Shown here in pieces: positions 34,140 through 42,335 of a DNA stretch of 64,000 nucleotides. Where the stretch lies: NCBI RefSeq assembly GCF_013363975.1, contig NZ_JABWGN010000005.1, positions 546,338 to 610,337 on the forward strand, read 5' to 3'. Source of the stretch: Nonomuraea montanisoli (GTDB lineage: Bacteria > Actinomycetota > Actinomycetes > Streptosporangiales > Streptosporangiaceae). Numbering within the stretch: position 1 is the first letter of the stretch; each line of letters starts with the position of its first letter. The position numbers and the translations under genes are program-made. The notes beneath the pieces were generated by a model that was not told the DNA's origin, searched no databases, and worked only from the letters and a program-made list of their open reading frames with translations.

Positions 34140-34807
34140 CTCCTCCGTCGCCGCCTGGCACTTTCCGGCGCGCGACCCGCTACCACCCGGACCAGTGTCG
34201 CAGGCGGCTCGACCTTACCGCGCCCGACCGTGACAAGCTCAGCCGTCCTCGCTCCGACGGCTCGGAGTTGCGGCTCGGCCTCGGCGAGTTCCTCGGCGGC
34301 GCGCTCCCCCTTCATGGCGATGAGCTCGCCACCTTCGCGCAGGAGCGGCATGGCCCACTTGAGCAACCGCTCCAGCGGCGCGACGGCGCGGGCGCTGGCC
34401 ACGTCGAACACCCGCTTGCCCGCCAGCTCCTCGGCCCTGCCGCGCAGGACCTCGACGTTGCGCAGCTTCAGCGCCTCGACGCACTCCTCCAGGAAGACCG
34501 TGCGACGCAGCAACGGCTCCAGCAGCGTGACCTGGATGTCCTGGCGGACGATCGCGAGCACCATGCCGGGCAGTCCGGCGCCGGAGCCGATGTCCACCAG
34601 GCTGACGTCCTCGGGCACGGCCTCGGCCACGACGGCGCAGTTGAGCAGGTGGCGGTCCCAGATGCGCGACACCTCGCGCGGCCCGAGCAGGCCGCGCACG
34701 ACCCCCGGCCCGGCCAGGAGCTCGGCGAACGTGTTCGCCCGATCCCATGCCTCGCCGGTGAAGACGTCCCGTGCCATGCCGGGCGGAGCGGGCAGCTCAT
34801 CGCTCAC
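34136..34807 (-). CDS. rsmG: 16S rRNA (guanine-527-N7)-methyltransferase
   Basis: SAM-dependent methylation of G527 of 16S rRNA. The 223-residue product has EAWDRANTFAELLAG, REVSRIWDRHLLNCAVVAE, the SAM loop LVDIGSGAGLPGMVLAI, LLEPLLRRTVFLEE and FDVASARAVAPLERLLKW with MKGERAAEEL, which are RsmG motifs. The GTG at 34807 has AAAGG upstream; the frame is open to 35128 through the repeat array but that part is low-complexity. The stop overlaps the parA start. A 383-bp gap with tandem repeats separates it from jag. Confidence 0.95.
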   Translation of the reverse strand: MSDELPAPPGMARDVFTGEAWDRANTFAELLAGPGVVRGLLGPREVSRIWDRHLLNCAVVAEAVPEDVSLVDIGSGAGLPGMVLAIVRQDIQVTLLEPLLRRTVFLEECVEALKLRNVEVLRGRAEELAGKRVFDVASARAVAPLERLLKWAMPLLREGGELIAMKGERAAEELAEAEPQLRAVGARTAELVTVGRGKVEPPATLVRVVAGRAPESARRRRRR

Positions 34808-34920
34808 TGGTGGGTGGACCTTTCTCGGGATGGGTGACCGACTGGAGGGCGGCGCCACATGCGTCGCGATCCGTGTCGAGTCAAGGCTAGCCACCTTCAC
34901 GGGCGCGGACCGCGACAAGG

Positions 34921-35141
34921 GCGGACAACTGAACAGCCGAGGGCCGCACCAAGGTGCGGACGACCGAACAGGCGGGACGGGTGCGACGGCGGACAACCGA
35001 ACAGCCGGGGCGTTGCAAGGGCAGACATCCGAACAGCCGGGACCGCTGCGAGGGGGACAGGTGAACGGCCGAGCACCGTGACGGGGGCGGACATGCGAAC
35101 GGCCGAGCACCGTGACAGGGGCGGACATGCGAACGGCCGCC
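34921..35141. repeat. Degenerate tandem array of 32-35-bp units upstream of rsmG
   Basis: Seven copies of a unit beginning GCGGACA(A/T)NCGAAC(A/G)GCCG. Starts are near 34921, 34956, 34989, 35021, 35053, 35087 and 35121. The last two are nearly identical (GCGGACATGCGAACGGCCGA); the first ones have diverged. The array lies between the jag terminator and the rsmG start, so it would be in the rsmG leader RNA if transcription comes from jag. No spacers unique enough for CRISPR. Confidence 0.8.
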
Positions 35142-35168
35142 AGCCCGCGCGTGTCGGGGCTGGCGGCC
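35135..35168 (-). terminator. Terminator downstream of jag
   Basis: GGCCGCCAGCCC (35135-35146) and GGGCTGGCGGCC (35157-35168) form a perfect 12-bp stem with a 10-nt loop, 22 bp past the jag stop. It would end or reduce transcription from rpmH-rnpA-yidD-yidC-jag before rsmG. Confidence 0.75.
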
Positions 35169-35190
35169 GGACAGGTGCACGCGGGCCGCG

Positions 35191-35679
35191 TCAGGCGGGG
35201 AAGACCACCACGTACCGCTGAGGCTCCTCGCCCTCGGACTCGCTGCGGAGCCCCGCGGCGGCCACAGCGTCGTGGACGATCTTGCGCTCGAACGGGGTCA
35301 TGGCGCGCAGCGACTTGGGCTCGCCCTTCTCCTTGACCTGGTTGGCGACCTCGTTGCCCAGCTTGGTCAGCTCGGCGCGGCGGCGCTCGCGGTAGCCGGC
35401 GATGTCCAGCATGAGCCGCGACCGCTCCCCCGTCTGCCGGTGGACGGCCAGGCGGGTGAGCTCCTGGAGCGCCTCCAGCACCTCGCCCTCGGGCCCGACG
35501 AGCTCGTTGCCCTTGACCCCGACGACGGACACGAGGGCGCGGTCGCCCTCGACGTCCATGTCGATGTCGCCGTCGATGTCGGCGATGTCGAGAAGGCCCT
35601 CGACGTAGTCGGCCGCGATCTCGCCCTCCTGCTCGAGCGCGCTGACGTCAGGAGCCTTCTCCTGCTCGGCCTCGGTCAT
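35191..35679 (-). CDS. jag: R3H/KH-domain RNA-binding protein Jag (KhpB)
   Basis: RNA-binding protein of 162 residues linked to cell elongation and membrane-protein biogenesis. Acidic N-terminus, a KH-like domain (IDMDVEGDRALVSVVGVKG, ELVGPEGEVLEALQELTRLA) and an R3H domain (AGYRERRRAELTKLGNEVAN, AMTPFERKIVHDAVAAAGL). The ATG at 35679 has AAGGAAGGGG 5 nt upstream. It follows yidC by 20 bp and precedes a terminator. Shorter than firmicute Jag because the Jag_N domain is absent, as usual in actinobacteria. Confidence 0.93.
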   Translation of the reverse strand: MTEAEQEKAPDVSALEQEGEIAADYVEGLLDIADIDGDIDMDVEGDRALVSVVGVKGNELVGPEGEVLEALQELTRLAVHRQTGERSRLMLDIAGYRERRRAELTKLGNEVANQVKEKGEPKSLRAMTPFERKIVHDAVAAAGLRSESEGEEPQRYVVVFPA

Positions 35680-35699
35680 GGCCGCCCCTTCCTTCATGT

Positions 35700-36650
35700 T
35701 CACGACTTCTTGCTGCCCGTGCGCTTGCTGCGGGGCTGGCGGGTGGGCTGCTGCCTGACGATCTTAGGCTCGGGCGGGGCGGGGGGCGCCTGCTCCTCGG
35801 GAGTGGTGCCACGGATCTTCGAGATCAGCCCCTGCTTGGGCTCGACGGGGATGACGTTGCCCTTGGCGTCGTACTGCGGCATGGGGTGCCGGCTGTAGAA
35901 CCAGTGCTGCTGGCCGAGCGTCCACAGGTTGGTGGTGACCCAGTAGAGGATCAGGCCGAGCGGGAAGTTCAGGCTGAAGAAGGCGAACAGCGGCGAGATG
36001 TACATCAGGATCTTCTGCTGCTGCGCCATGGGGTTGTCCGGCATCTGGGCCATGGAGCGGCCGACGCTCTGCCGGACGGTGAGGAACGTGGTCAGCGAGC
36101 TGATCGCCACGAAGACGCCCAGGACGATCTTGGTCTGGATGACCGTCGCGTCGAAGCTGTGGATCTGCGCCTCGGACATGAAGAAGCTGGCCGGCAGCGG
36201 CGCGCCGAAGATGTGCGCGGACCGGGCGCTGTTGACGAGCTCCTGCGTCATGCCGTAGACCGGGCGGCCGTCGGCCATCGCCCGCAGCACCGTGAACATG
36301 GAGATGAAGATCGGGAACTGCGCGACGACGGGGAGGCAGCCACCGAGGGGGTTGGCGCCCGCACCCTGGTACAGCGCCATGACCTCCTGGTTCATGCGCT
36401 GCTTGTCGTTCTTGTAGCGCTTACGGATGTCCGCGACCTTGGGGGCCAGTTCCTGCATCTTCCGCGACGAGCGCATCTGCTTGAGGAACAGCGGGAAGAT
36501 CAGGATCCTCATGCACACGGTGAGCGTGATGATGGTCAACGCCCACGTCAGCCCCCCGTCCGGGTTGAGGAACGTGCTGTATCCCGTATGGATCCAGGTG
36601 ATGACGTGGGCTACGGCTTCATAGAGCCAGCTCAGCCAGGACAGCTCCAC
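35700..36650 (-). CDS. yidC: Membrane protein insertase YidC
   Basis: Inserts and folds inner-membrane proteins, alone or with Sec. The 316-residue product has a first helix near residues 5-22, then the core GLTWALTIITLTVCMRILIFPLF with the conserved positively charged groove arginine, a cytoplasmic hairpin (KRYKNDKQRMNQEVMALYQ), and further helices GGCLPVVAQFPIFISMFTVL, IVLGVFVAISSLTTFL and LFAFFSLNFPLGLILYWVT. The tail is strongly basic (QPRSKRTGSKKS), likely for ribosome contact. GTG start; 4 bp after yidD and 20 bp before jag. Confidence 0.96.
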   Translation of the reverse strand: MELSWLSWLYEAVAHVITWIHTGYSTFLNPDGGLTWALTIITLTVCMRILIFPLFLKQMRSSRKMQELAPKVADIRKRYKNDKQRMNQEVMALYQGAGANPLGGCLPVVAQFPIFISMFTVLRAMADGRPVYGMTQELVNSARSAHIFGAPLPASFFMSEAQIHSFDATVIQTKIVLGVFVAISSLTTFLTVRQSVGRSMAQMPDNPMAQQQKILMYISPLFAFFSLNFPLGLILYWVTTNLWTLGQQHWFYSRHPMPQYDAKGNVIPVEPKQGLISKIRGTTPEEQAPPAPPEPKIVRQQPTRQPRSKRTGSKKS

Positions 36651-36654
36651 CGAG

Positions 36655-36933
36655 CTATCTCCCTTGCAATTCGTGGGACCGGACCGGGCGTGGGGGCACC
36701 GGGTCTATACCTCCGGGGTGAAACGGGTGGCACCGTCCGATGCGCCGGACGGTCAGCCATGTACCCCGCAATGCTCCGTGTACGGTGATCGCCTCAAGTC
36801 CGTAGGCGCTGCACGACGGGTGGAACCGGCAATGCGGACCGAGCATCGGGCCGATGAACGCCCGATAGAACCGAATGGGGAGGATCAGTGCCCGAGCGGC
36901 GAGGCTCGGCATCCCCTGCGGCTGCTCCGTCAT
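36655..36933 (-). CDS. yidD: Membrane protein insertion efficiency factor YidD
   Basis: Small protein (92 residues) that aids YidC-dependent insertion. The signature [20 protein letters not shown] with SAYGLEAI, and [18 protein letters not shown], is unmistakable. Its ATG overlaps the rnpA stop by 4 bp, and yidC begins 4 bp after its end, so three genes are translationally linked. Confidence 0.96.
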   Translation of the reverse strand: MTEQPQGMPSLAARALILPIRFYRAFIGPMLGPHCRFHPSCSAYGLEAITVHGALRGTWLTVRRIGRCHPFHPGGIDPVPPRPVRSHELQGR

Positions 36934-37292
36934 CTCTGTCCATCCATCGAGGACTCGCGCCGCCTCAGGATTCGATCCAACGCGAGGTCGAGCTCGGCGG
37001 CTAGCTGCTCGGATCGCGCTGACGCGGCCGGTGGATTGGCGCGTACCACAAGCAGGCTACCTCTCGGCAGCCGTTCGAGACGTTCCCGCATCAGGTGTCG
37101 AAGCCGACGCTTGACCTTGTTGCGGATGACGGCGCCACCGACCGCCTTGCTCACCACGAAACCCACCCGCGGTGTCTCATCCCCCGAAATGACGAGATGC
37201 ACCACCAGCGTGGGGCGACCGGCGCGTTTGCCGCGCTTGATCGCCGCCTGAAATTCCTCCCCGCGCCGCATGCGGGATTCTCGGGACAGCAC
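36930..37292 (-). CDS. rnpA: Ribonuclease P protein component
   Basis: Basic protein subunit of RNase P, which matures tRNA 5' ends. The 120-residue product has the RNR motif ([19 protein letters not shown]), [12 protein letters not shown] and [10 protein letters not shown]. The GTG start lacks a clear ribosome site; coupling to rpmH 72 bp upstream or a weak site is likely. It overlaps yidD by 4 bp. Place and order rpmH-rnpA-yidD-yidC are conserved. Confidence 0.95.
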   Translation of the reverse strand: MLSRESRMRRGEEFQAAIKRGKRAGRPTLVVHLVISGDETPRVGFVVSKAVGGAVIRNKVKRRLRHLMRERLERLPRGSLLVVRANPPAASARSEQLAAELDLALDRILRRRESSMDGQR

Positions 37293-37364
37293 GTGAAAGG
37301 ACCGTATACGCCTATCGCCCGCCGGCGAGGTTCACCGGCGGGCGGACTATCGGGCGCGGGGCGA

Positions 37365-37502
37365 TCAGGCCGACAGCTTCTCGCGGCCCTTGCGGCGGCG
37401 AGCGGCGAGGATGGCGCGACCGGCCCGGGTGCGCATCCGCAGCCGGAAGCCGTGGGTCTTCGCGCGACGACGGTTGTTCGGCTGGAAAGTACGCTTGCTC
37501 AC
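37365..37502 (-). CDS. rpmH: 50S ribosomal protein bL34
   Basis: Large-subunit protein of 45 residues: [20 protein letters not shown] through [18 protein letters not shown] and REKLSA, matching bL34 along its length. The GTG at 37502 has GGAG 7 nt upstream; the longer open frame is spurious. First gene of the leftward operon that begins at the origin. Confidence 0.98.
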   Translation of the reverse strand: MSKRTFQPNNRRRAKTHGFRLRMRTRAGRAILAARRRKGREKLSA

Positions 37503-37602
37503 GGGTGGGCTCCAGGCTTGATGGTGCGCCCAGGGGCGCTTTACACACATGGATGGCCTGCCGAGGAAGCGAGGGCACGCGAAATAGCCGTCGCGTGGCA
37601 AG

Positions 37603-37992
37603 CCGACCGTCGTACGTTACGGGCCAAGTGCGCCTGAGGTCAAACTGACAGGCGCCCGGACGACCGGCGCCCGCGCCTCTCGCGGCGTCGCCGCGAGGTT
37701 ATCCACGTATCCACATGCGGGTTTTCCACCGCCCCGGCCGCGTCCACAGTTTGTGCACCCAGGTGCCACTAGGCTGTGGACAACGTCTTGAACACGGCTG
37801 TGCACAAAGATACTGTCGGCCACTCCGAGGCCCTGTGAGGCTGTGGACAGCCTGTGGATCACCTGTGGAGATCCTGGGTACGGCGCCCGGATCAAGGGCT
37901 GTGGACGGACGGGGTCGATCGTCGCACAGACGGTACCCAGGTGTGGAAAACAATCGCGGGGGGCCGCGGGAAGGAAGGAGGGGAGCCGCGCC
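37603..37992. other. DnaA-box cluster upstream of dnaA (part of bipartite oriC)
   Basis: About ten DnaA-box-like 9-mers in 250 bp. On the plus strand: TTATCCACG (37699), GTATCCACA (37707), TTTTCCACC (37722). On the minus strand (written as plus): TGTGGACAA (37775, perfect), TGTGCACAA (37799), TGTGGACAG (37842), TGTGGATCA (37853), TGTGGACGG (37900), TGTGGAAAA (37942). They flank and overlap the dnaA promoter. They could be initiation sites, autoregulatory sites, or both. Confidence 0.8.
37788..37816 (+). promoter_or_regulatory. dnaA promoter
   Basis: TTGAAC (37788-37793), 17-nt spacer, TACTGT (37811-37816). A DnaA-box-like TGTGCACAA sits in the spacer and a perfect box (37775-37783) ends 5 bp before the -35, so DnaA should repress its own transcription. 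Confidence 0.7.
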
Positions 37993-39573
37993 ATGAACGC
38001 TGCCGAGCTCGCCGCAGTCTGGTCCAGGGCTCTGGGCAACTTCCTCAACGAGAACGTCCCCATCCAGCAGCGCACGTGGCTGTCCATGGTCCGTCCGATC
38101 GCCCTGGCCGGCGACACGATCGTGCTCGGCGTCCCCAACGACTTCCTCAAGGACCTCATCGAGGGCAAGCTGCGCCAGCCGGTGACGACGGCACTGTCGC
38201 AGGAGCTGGGCAAGGCCATGCGGCTGGCCGTGATGATCGACACGACGGCCCCGGAACCGCCCGCGGCGGAGTCTCATCAACAGCCTGTGGGCGGCGGTTA
38301 TCCCCAGGGTGTGGATCCCCAGCTACGTTTTGCACAACCCGCGTCTTCGCAGCTCTACCCGGTTTCCGAGCCTCCGCAGTTCTATTCTCCACAGGCCGAG
38401 CCGGCCCAGTCGTCCACCGAATATCCACAGCAGGGCTTCACTTTTGAACAGGCCCAGCCGTACACATCCCCTGTGGAAAAGGCGCCGGAGCCGGCGCCGA
38501 ACCGGTGGGAAGCAAAGAGCACGAAGCCCAGCGAACCTGCTCGACTCAACCAAAAGTACACATTCGAGACATTCGTCATCGGCGCCAGCAACCGGTTCGC
38601 GCACGCCGCGGCCGTGGCCGTGGCCGAATCCCCCGCGAAGGCGTACAACCCCCTCTTCATTTACGGCGACTCCGGCCTCGGCAAGACGCATCTCCTGCAC
38701 GCGATCGGCCATTACGCGCAGAGCCTGTACGACGGCGCGCGGGTGAGGTACGTGAGCTCGGAAGAGTTCACCAACGACTTCATCAACAGCATCCGCGACC
38801 ACAAGGCCGACGGCTTCCGCGGCCGCTACCGGGCGATCGACATCCTGCTCGTGGACGACATCCAGTTCCTGGAGGGCAAGGAGCAGACGCAGGAGGAGTT
38901 CTTCCACACCTTCAACACCCTCCACAACGCCAACAAGCAGATCGTCATCTCCAGCGACCGGGCGCCCAAGCAGCTCATCACGCTGGAGGACCGGCTGCGC
39001 AACCGGTTCGAGTGGGGTCTGATCACCGACGTCCAGCCGCCCGAGCTGGAGACGCGCATCGCGATCCTGCGCAAGAAGGCGATCCAGGAGGGCCTGGCCG
39101 CGCCGCCCGAGGTGCTGGAGTACATCGCGAGCCGCATCTCCACCAACATCCGCGAGCTGGAGGGCGCCCTCATCCGGGTGACCGCGTTCGCCAGCCTCAA
39201 CCGGCAGGGCGTCGACCTGCAGCTCGCCGAGGTGGTCCTGAAGGACCTCATCACCTCCGAGTCCGGGCCGGAGATCACGATCGCGACGATCATGGCCAAG
39301 ACCGCGGAGTACTTCGGCATCAGCATCGACGACCTGTGCGGCAGCTCGCGCAGCCGGGCTCTGGTGAACGCCCGGCAGATCGCGATGTACCTCGCCCGCG
39401 AGCTGACGGAGCTGTCGCTGCCGAAGATCGGCCAGCAGTTCGGCGGCCGCGACCACACGACCGTGATGCACGCGGAGCGCAAGATCCGCTCGCTCATCGC
39501 GGAGCGCAGGTCGATGTACAACCAGGTCAATGAGCTGACAATGCGCATCAAACAGACCACCAGCGGGTCCTGA
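37993..39573 (+). CDS. dnaA: Chromosomal replication initiator DnaA
   Basis: AAA+ ATPase that binds oriC boxes and opens the origin. The 526-residue product has domain I (residues 1-85, [20 protein letters not shown]), a long proline/glutamine-rich linker (about 86-185), AAA+ core ([20 protein letters not shown]; Walker [12 protein letters not shown] about 225; Walker [13 protein letters not shown] about 289) and DNA-binding domain IV with [15 protein letters not shown] near 483-497. ATG 37993 has GGAGGGAG 7 nt upstream. Five DnaA-box-like words lie in the linker codons. Rightward, between two box clusters. Confidence 0.98.
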   Translation: MNAAELAAVWSRALGNFLNENVPIQQRTWLSMVRPIALAGDTIVLGVPNDFLKDLIEGKLRQPVTTALSQELGKAMRLAVMIDTTAPEPPAAESHQQPVGGGYPQGVDPQLRFAQPASSQLYPVSEPPQFYSPQAEPAQSSTEYPQQGFTFEQAQPYTSPVEKAPEPAPNRWEAKSTKPSEPARLNQKYTFETFVIGASNRFAHAAAVAVAESPAKAYNPLFIYGDSGLGKTHLLHAIGHYAQSLYDGARVRYVSSEEFTNDFINSIRDHKADGFRGRYRAIDILLVDDIQFLEGKEQTQEEFFHTFNTLHNANKQIVISSDRAPKQLITLEDRLRNRFEWGLITDVQPPELETRIAILRKKAIQEGLAAPPEVLEYIASRISTNIRELEGALIRVTAFASLNRQGVDLQLAEVVLKDLITSESGPEITIATIMAKTAEYFGISIDDLCGSSRSRALVNARQIAMYLARELTELSLPKIGQQFGGRDHTTVMHAERKIRSLIAERRSMYNQVNELTMRIKQTTSGS

Positions 39574-40097
39574 GCAGTTATGCACACCCTGTGGATAACA
39601 CTGTGGACCAGGGAAAACACGCGCGGACGGCCGTCAGCCGCCCCACAATGCCCGGAAATTTCGCCCACAAGGGCTGGGGATAAAGGTGGGGACATCCTGC
39701 GGATAACCTGGGGACAAGCTGGGGATGACTTGTGGACGCCCTGTGCACAGTCGATCTGGGGTCCCCAAAACAGGTCGCTTACCCCGTGGATAACCGGTGG
39801 AAACCTTGTGGATGACCGGTGGATGAAGACCCCATGATCTGGGGACAGCGTGTGGGCAACGATCCGTCATCCCCAGGCGGCGAAGTTACCCCCAGGCGTC
39901 ACCCACATGGGCAGTGGATGAAAACAGCCGGGCTGAGCAGCGGAAACGCCAGTTGTCCACAGTATCCACACCCCCTAGTGTGATGACCACTTATCTCTCC
40001 TACAAAGAACTCAAGACCCATAGAAGGGTTCTCCCGGACCGGAGGTGCGGGAGGCGGGACACTTGAAATCAACGACGGACCCAGGAGGCTGATCACG
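39574..40097. other. oriC: Replication origin oriC (dnaA-dnaN intergenic region)
   Basis: More than fifteen DnaA-box-like 9-mers in 390 bp, both strands: TGTGGATAA (39590, perfect), TGTGGACCA (39602), TGGGGATAA (39675), TGCGGATAA (39698), TGGGGACAA (39709), TGGGGATGA (39720), TGTGGACGC (39731), CGTGGATAA (39785), TGTGGATGA (39807), GGTGGATGA (39819), TGTGGGCAA (39851), TCATCCCCA (39867), TTGTCCACA (39953, perfect), GTATCCACA (39962). The rightmost 100 bp before dnaN are the least GC-rich and are the probable unwinding site. Position between dnaA and dnaN is that of actinobacterial oriC. Confidence 0.92.
39953..39981 (+). promoter_or_regulatory. dnaN promoter overlapping two DnaA boxes
   Basis: TTGTCC (39953-39958), 17-nt spacer, TAGTGT (39976-39981). 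The -35 is the first six bases of the perfect box TTGTCCACA, and GTATCCACA lies in the spacer, so bound DnaA would block the promoter. Confidence 0.6.
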
Positions 40098-41237
40098 GTG
40101 ATGTTCCGAATCGAGCGAGACGTTCTCGCTGAGGCGGTGGCGTGGACGGCGCGCAGCCTCCCCGCCCGCCCGTCGGTGCCCGTGCTCGCCGGCATGCGCA
40201 TGGAGGTGACCGAGGAGCAGCGCCTCAAACTCTCCGGCTTCGACTACGAGGTGTCCGCCCAGGTGACCCTCGAGCTCCAGACCGGTGAGCCGGGCGTCGT
40301 CCTCGTCTCCGGCAAGCTGCTGGCCGAGATCACCCGCGCGCTTCCCGCACAGCCTGTGGACTTCGTCGTGGACGGGGCCAAGGCGGTCGTCACGTGCGGC
40401 AGCGCGCGATTCACACTCCTCACCATGCCTGTGGAGGACTACCCGTCGCTCCCGGCCATGCCGCCGGCCGCCGGCCGGGCCGGCAGCGACGTGTTCGCCT
40501 CCGCCGTCGCGCAGGTCGCCGTCGCCGCCGGTCGCGACGACACGCTGCCCATGCTCACCGGCGTCCGCATGGAGATCGAGGGCGACATGGTCACCCTCGC
40601 CGCGACCGACCGCTACCGCCTCGCCGTGCGTGAGCTCAAGTGGCAGCCCGGCCAGCCCGACTTCTCGGCCGTCGCGATGATCCCCGGCAAGACGCTCGCC
40701 GACACGGCCAAGGCGCTCGGCTCGTCCGGCGCCGAGGTCGAGATCGCGCTCAGCTCCGCCGGCGGCACCGGCGAGGGCATGATCGGCTTCTCCAGCGGCG
40801 GCCGGCGCACCACCACGCGCCTGCTCGACCCGGAGTTCCCCAAGTACCGCTCGCTGCTGCCCACCGAGTTCTCCGCGCGCGCCGACCTGTCCACAGGCCC
40901 GTTCGTCGAGGCGGTCAAGCGCGTGGCCCTGGTCGCCGAGCGCAACACCCCCGTGCGCCTCGCGTTCCGGAGCGGCGAGGTCGTGCTGGAGGCGGGCAGC
41001 GGCGACGAGGCGCAGGCCGTCGAGGTCCTGCCCGTGGACTACGAGGGCGAGGAGATGAACATCGCCTTCAACCACCAGTTCCTGCTGGAAGGGCTGGGCG
41101 CGATCGACTCCGACGTGGCCCGGCTGCAGATGACCACGTCCACCAAGCCCGCCATCCTGACCGGGGGCAAGCCTGTGGACGGCGACGGCGCCCCCGACTA
41201 CCGTTACCTGATCATGCCGATCCGCCTGTCAGGCTGA
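40098..41237 (+). CDS. dnaN: DNA polymerase III beta sliding clamp
   Basis: Ring-shaped processivity clamp, 379 residues (or 378 from ATG 40101). Begins MMFRIERDVLAEAVAWTARS. Three clamp domains are visible: SVPVLAGMRMEV, FTLLTMPVEDYPSLPAMPPA with TLPMLTGVRMEIEGDMVTLA, and VKRVALVAERNTPVRL. The C-terminus ends YLIMPIRLSG, the family tail that forms the protein-binding pocket. AGGAGG lies 9 nt before the GTG. Preceded by oriC and followed after 45 bp by gnd. Confidence 0.98.
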   Translation: MMFRIERDVLAEAVAWTARSLPARPSVPVLAGMRMEVTEEQRLKLSGFDYEVSAQVTLELQTGEPGVVLVSGKLLAEITRALPAQPVDFVVDGAKAVVTCGSARFTLLTMPVEDYPSLPAMPPAAGRAGSDVFASAVAQVAVAAGRDDTLPMLTGVRMEIEGDMVTLAATDRYRLAVRELKWQPGQPDFSAVAMIPGKTLADTAKALGSSGAEVEIALSSAGGTGEGMIGFSSGGRRTTTRLLDPEFPKYRSLLPTEFSARADLSTGPFVEAVKRVALVAERNTPVRLAFRSGEVVLEAGSGDEAQAVEVLPVDYEGEEMNIAFNHQFLLEGLGAIDSDVARLQMTTSTKPAILTGGKPVDGDGAPDYRYLIMPIRLSG

Positions 41238-41282
41238 AGCTGACATCAGGGATGATGGAAGCCTGACAAGGGGGTAGAGAAG

Positions 41283-42224
41283 ATGCAGATCGGCATGATC
41301 GGGCTCGGCAAGATGGGCGGCAACATGGCCGAGCGCCTCCGGCGCGGCGGCCATGACGTGGTCGGTTACGACCATCACCGCGAGGTCAGCGACGTGGGCA
41401 GCTTGAAGGAGCTGGTCGAACGCCTGGAGGCGCCGCGCGCCGTCTGGGTGATGGTCCCGGCGGGCAAACCCACCCAGCAGACCATCGACGAGCTCGGACG
41501 CCTGCTCAGCGAGGGCGACATCGTCGTCGACGGCGGCAACTCCCACTACGTCGACGACCAGAAGCATGCGGCGGAGCTGGCCGAGAAGGGCATCTCGTTC
41601 GTCGACTGCGGCGTCAGCGGCGGCGTCTGGGGCCTGCAGAACGGCTACGCGCTCATGTGCGGCGGCGACAAGGCCACCGTCGAGCACCTGATGCCCATCT
41701 TCGAGACGCTGAAGCCGGAGGGCGAGAACGGCTTCGTCCACGCGGGCGACGTCGGCGCGGGCCACTTCGCGAAGATGGTCCACAACGGCATCGAGTACGG
41801 CATGATGCAGGCCTTCGCCGAGGGCTGGGAGCTGCTGGAGGCGTCCGACGTCGTCAAGGACGTGCGCGGCTCGTTCGCGAGCTGGCGCGACGGCACGGTC
41901 ATCCGCTCGTGGCTGCTCGACCTGCTCGTCCGCGCCCTGGACGACGACGAGAACCTGGCGAACCTGCGCGGCTACGCCCAGGACTCCGGCGAGGGCCGGT
42001 GGACCGTCCAGGCGGCCGTGGACCACGCCGTGCCGCTGCCGGTGATCACCGCGGCGCTGTTCGCGCGGTTCGCCTCGCGGCAGGACGACTCCCCCGCGAT
42101 GAAGGTCGTCGCGGCGCTGCGCAACCAGTTCGGCGGCCACGCGGTCACCTCGTCCGAGGGCTCCACGGGCATGGGCGCCGACGCGCCGGGTGCGGACGTC
42201 ACCCCGCCGCGCGAGGCCCAGTGA
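41283..42224 (+). CDS. gnd: 6-phosphogluconate dehydrogenase, decarboxylating (short type)
   Basis: Oxidises 6-phosphogluconate to ribulose 5-phosphate. The 313-residue product is of the ~300-residue class: coenzyme motif MIGLGKMGGNMAERL, DGGNSHYVDD, VDCGVSGGVWGLQNGYALMC and the catalytic KMVHNGIEYGMMQAFAEGWE. AGGGGG-type ribosome site upstream. Lies between dnaN and recF, a typical actinomycete position, and probably shares the dnaN transcript. The last 25 residues (GMGADAPGADVTPPREAQ) are a disordered tail. Confidence 0.95.
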   Translation: MQIGMIGLGKMGGNMAERLRRGGHDVVGYDHHREVSDVGSLKELVERLEAPRAVWVMVPAGKPTQQTIDELGRLLSEGDIVVDGGNSHYVDDQKHAAELAEKGISFVDCGVSGGVWGLQNGYALMCGGDKATVEHLMPIFETLKPEGENGFVHAGDVGAGHFAKMVHNGIEYGMMQAFAEGWELLEASDVVKDVRGSFASWRDGTVIRSWLLDLLVRALDDDENLANLRGYAQDSGEGRWTVQAAVDHAVPLPVITAALFARFASRQDDSPAMKVVAALRNQFGGHAVTSSEGSTGMGADAPGADVTPPREAQ

Positions 42225-42335
42225 CGTCCTGAGGCTTCGCGGCGCGTCGAGGCTTGCGGCGCGCCCCGCGGAGTTTTCCACAGGTGGGCAAGCCGGTTGC
42301 CCCAGTGACCGGCGTGGCCCACTACCCTTCGTGGG

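Noticed and set aside
34808..35128. In-frame 107-residue N-terminal extension of RsmG through the repeat array
   Set aside because: The extension is repeat-derived (RSHVRP, ARPF, CPP words) and RsmG homology begins after GTG 34807, which has a ribosome site.
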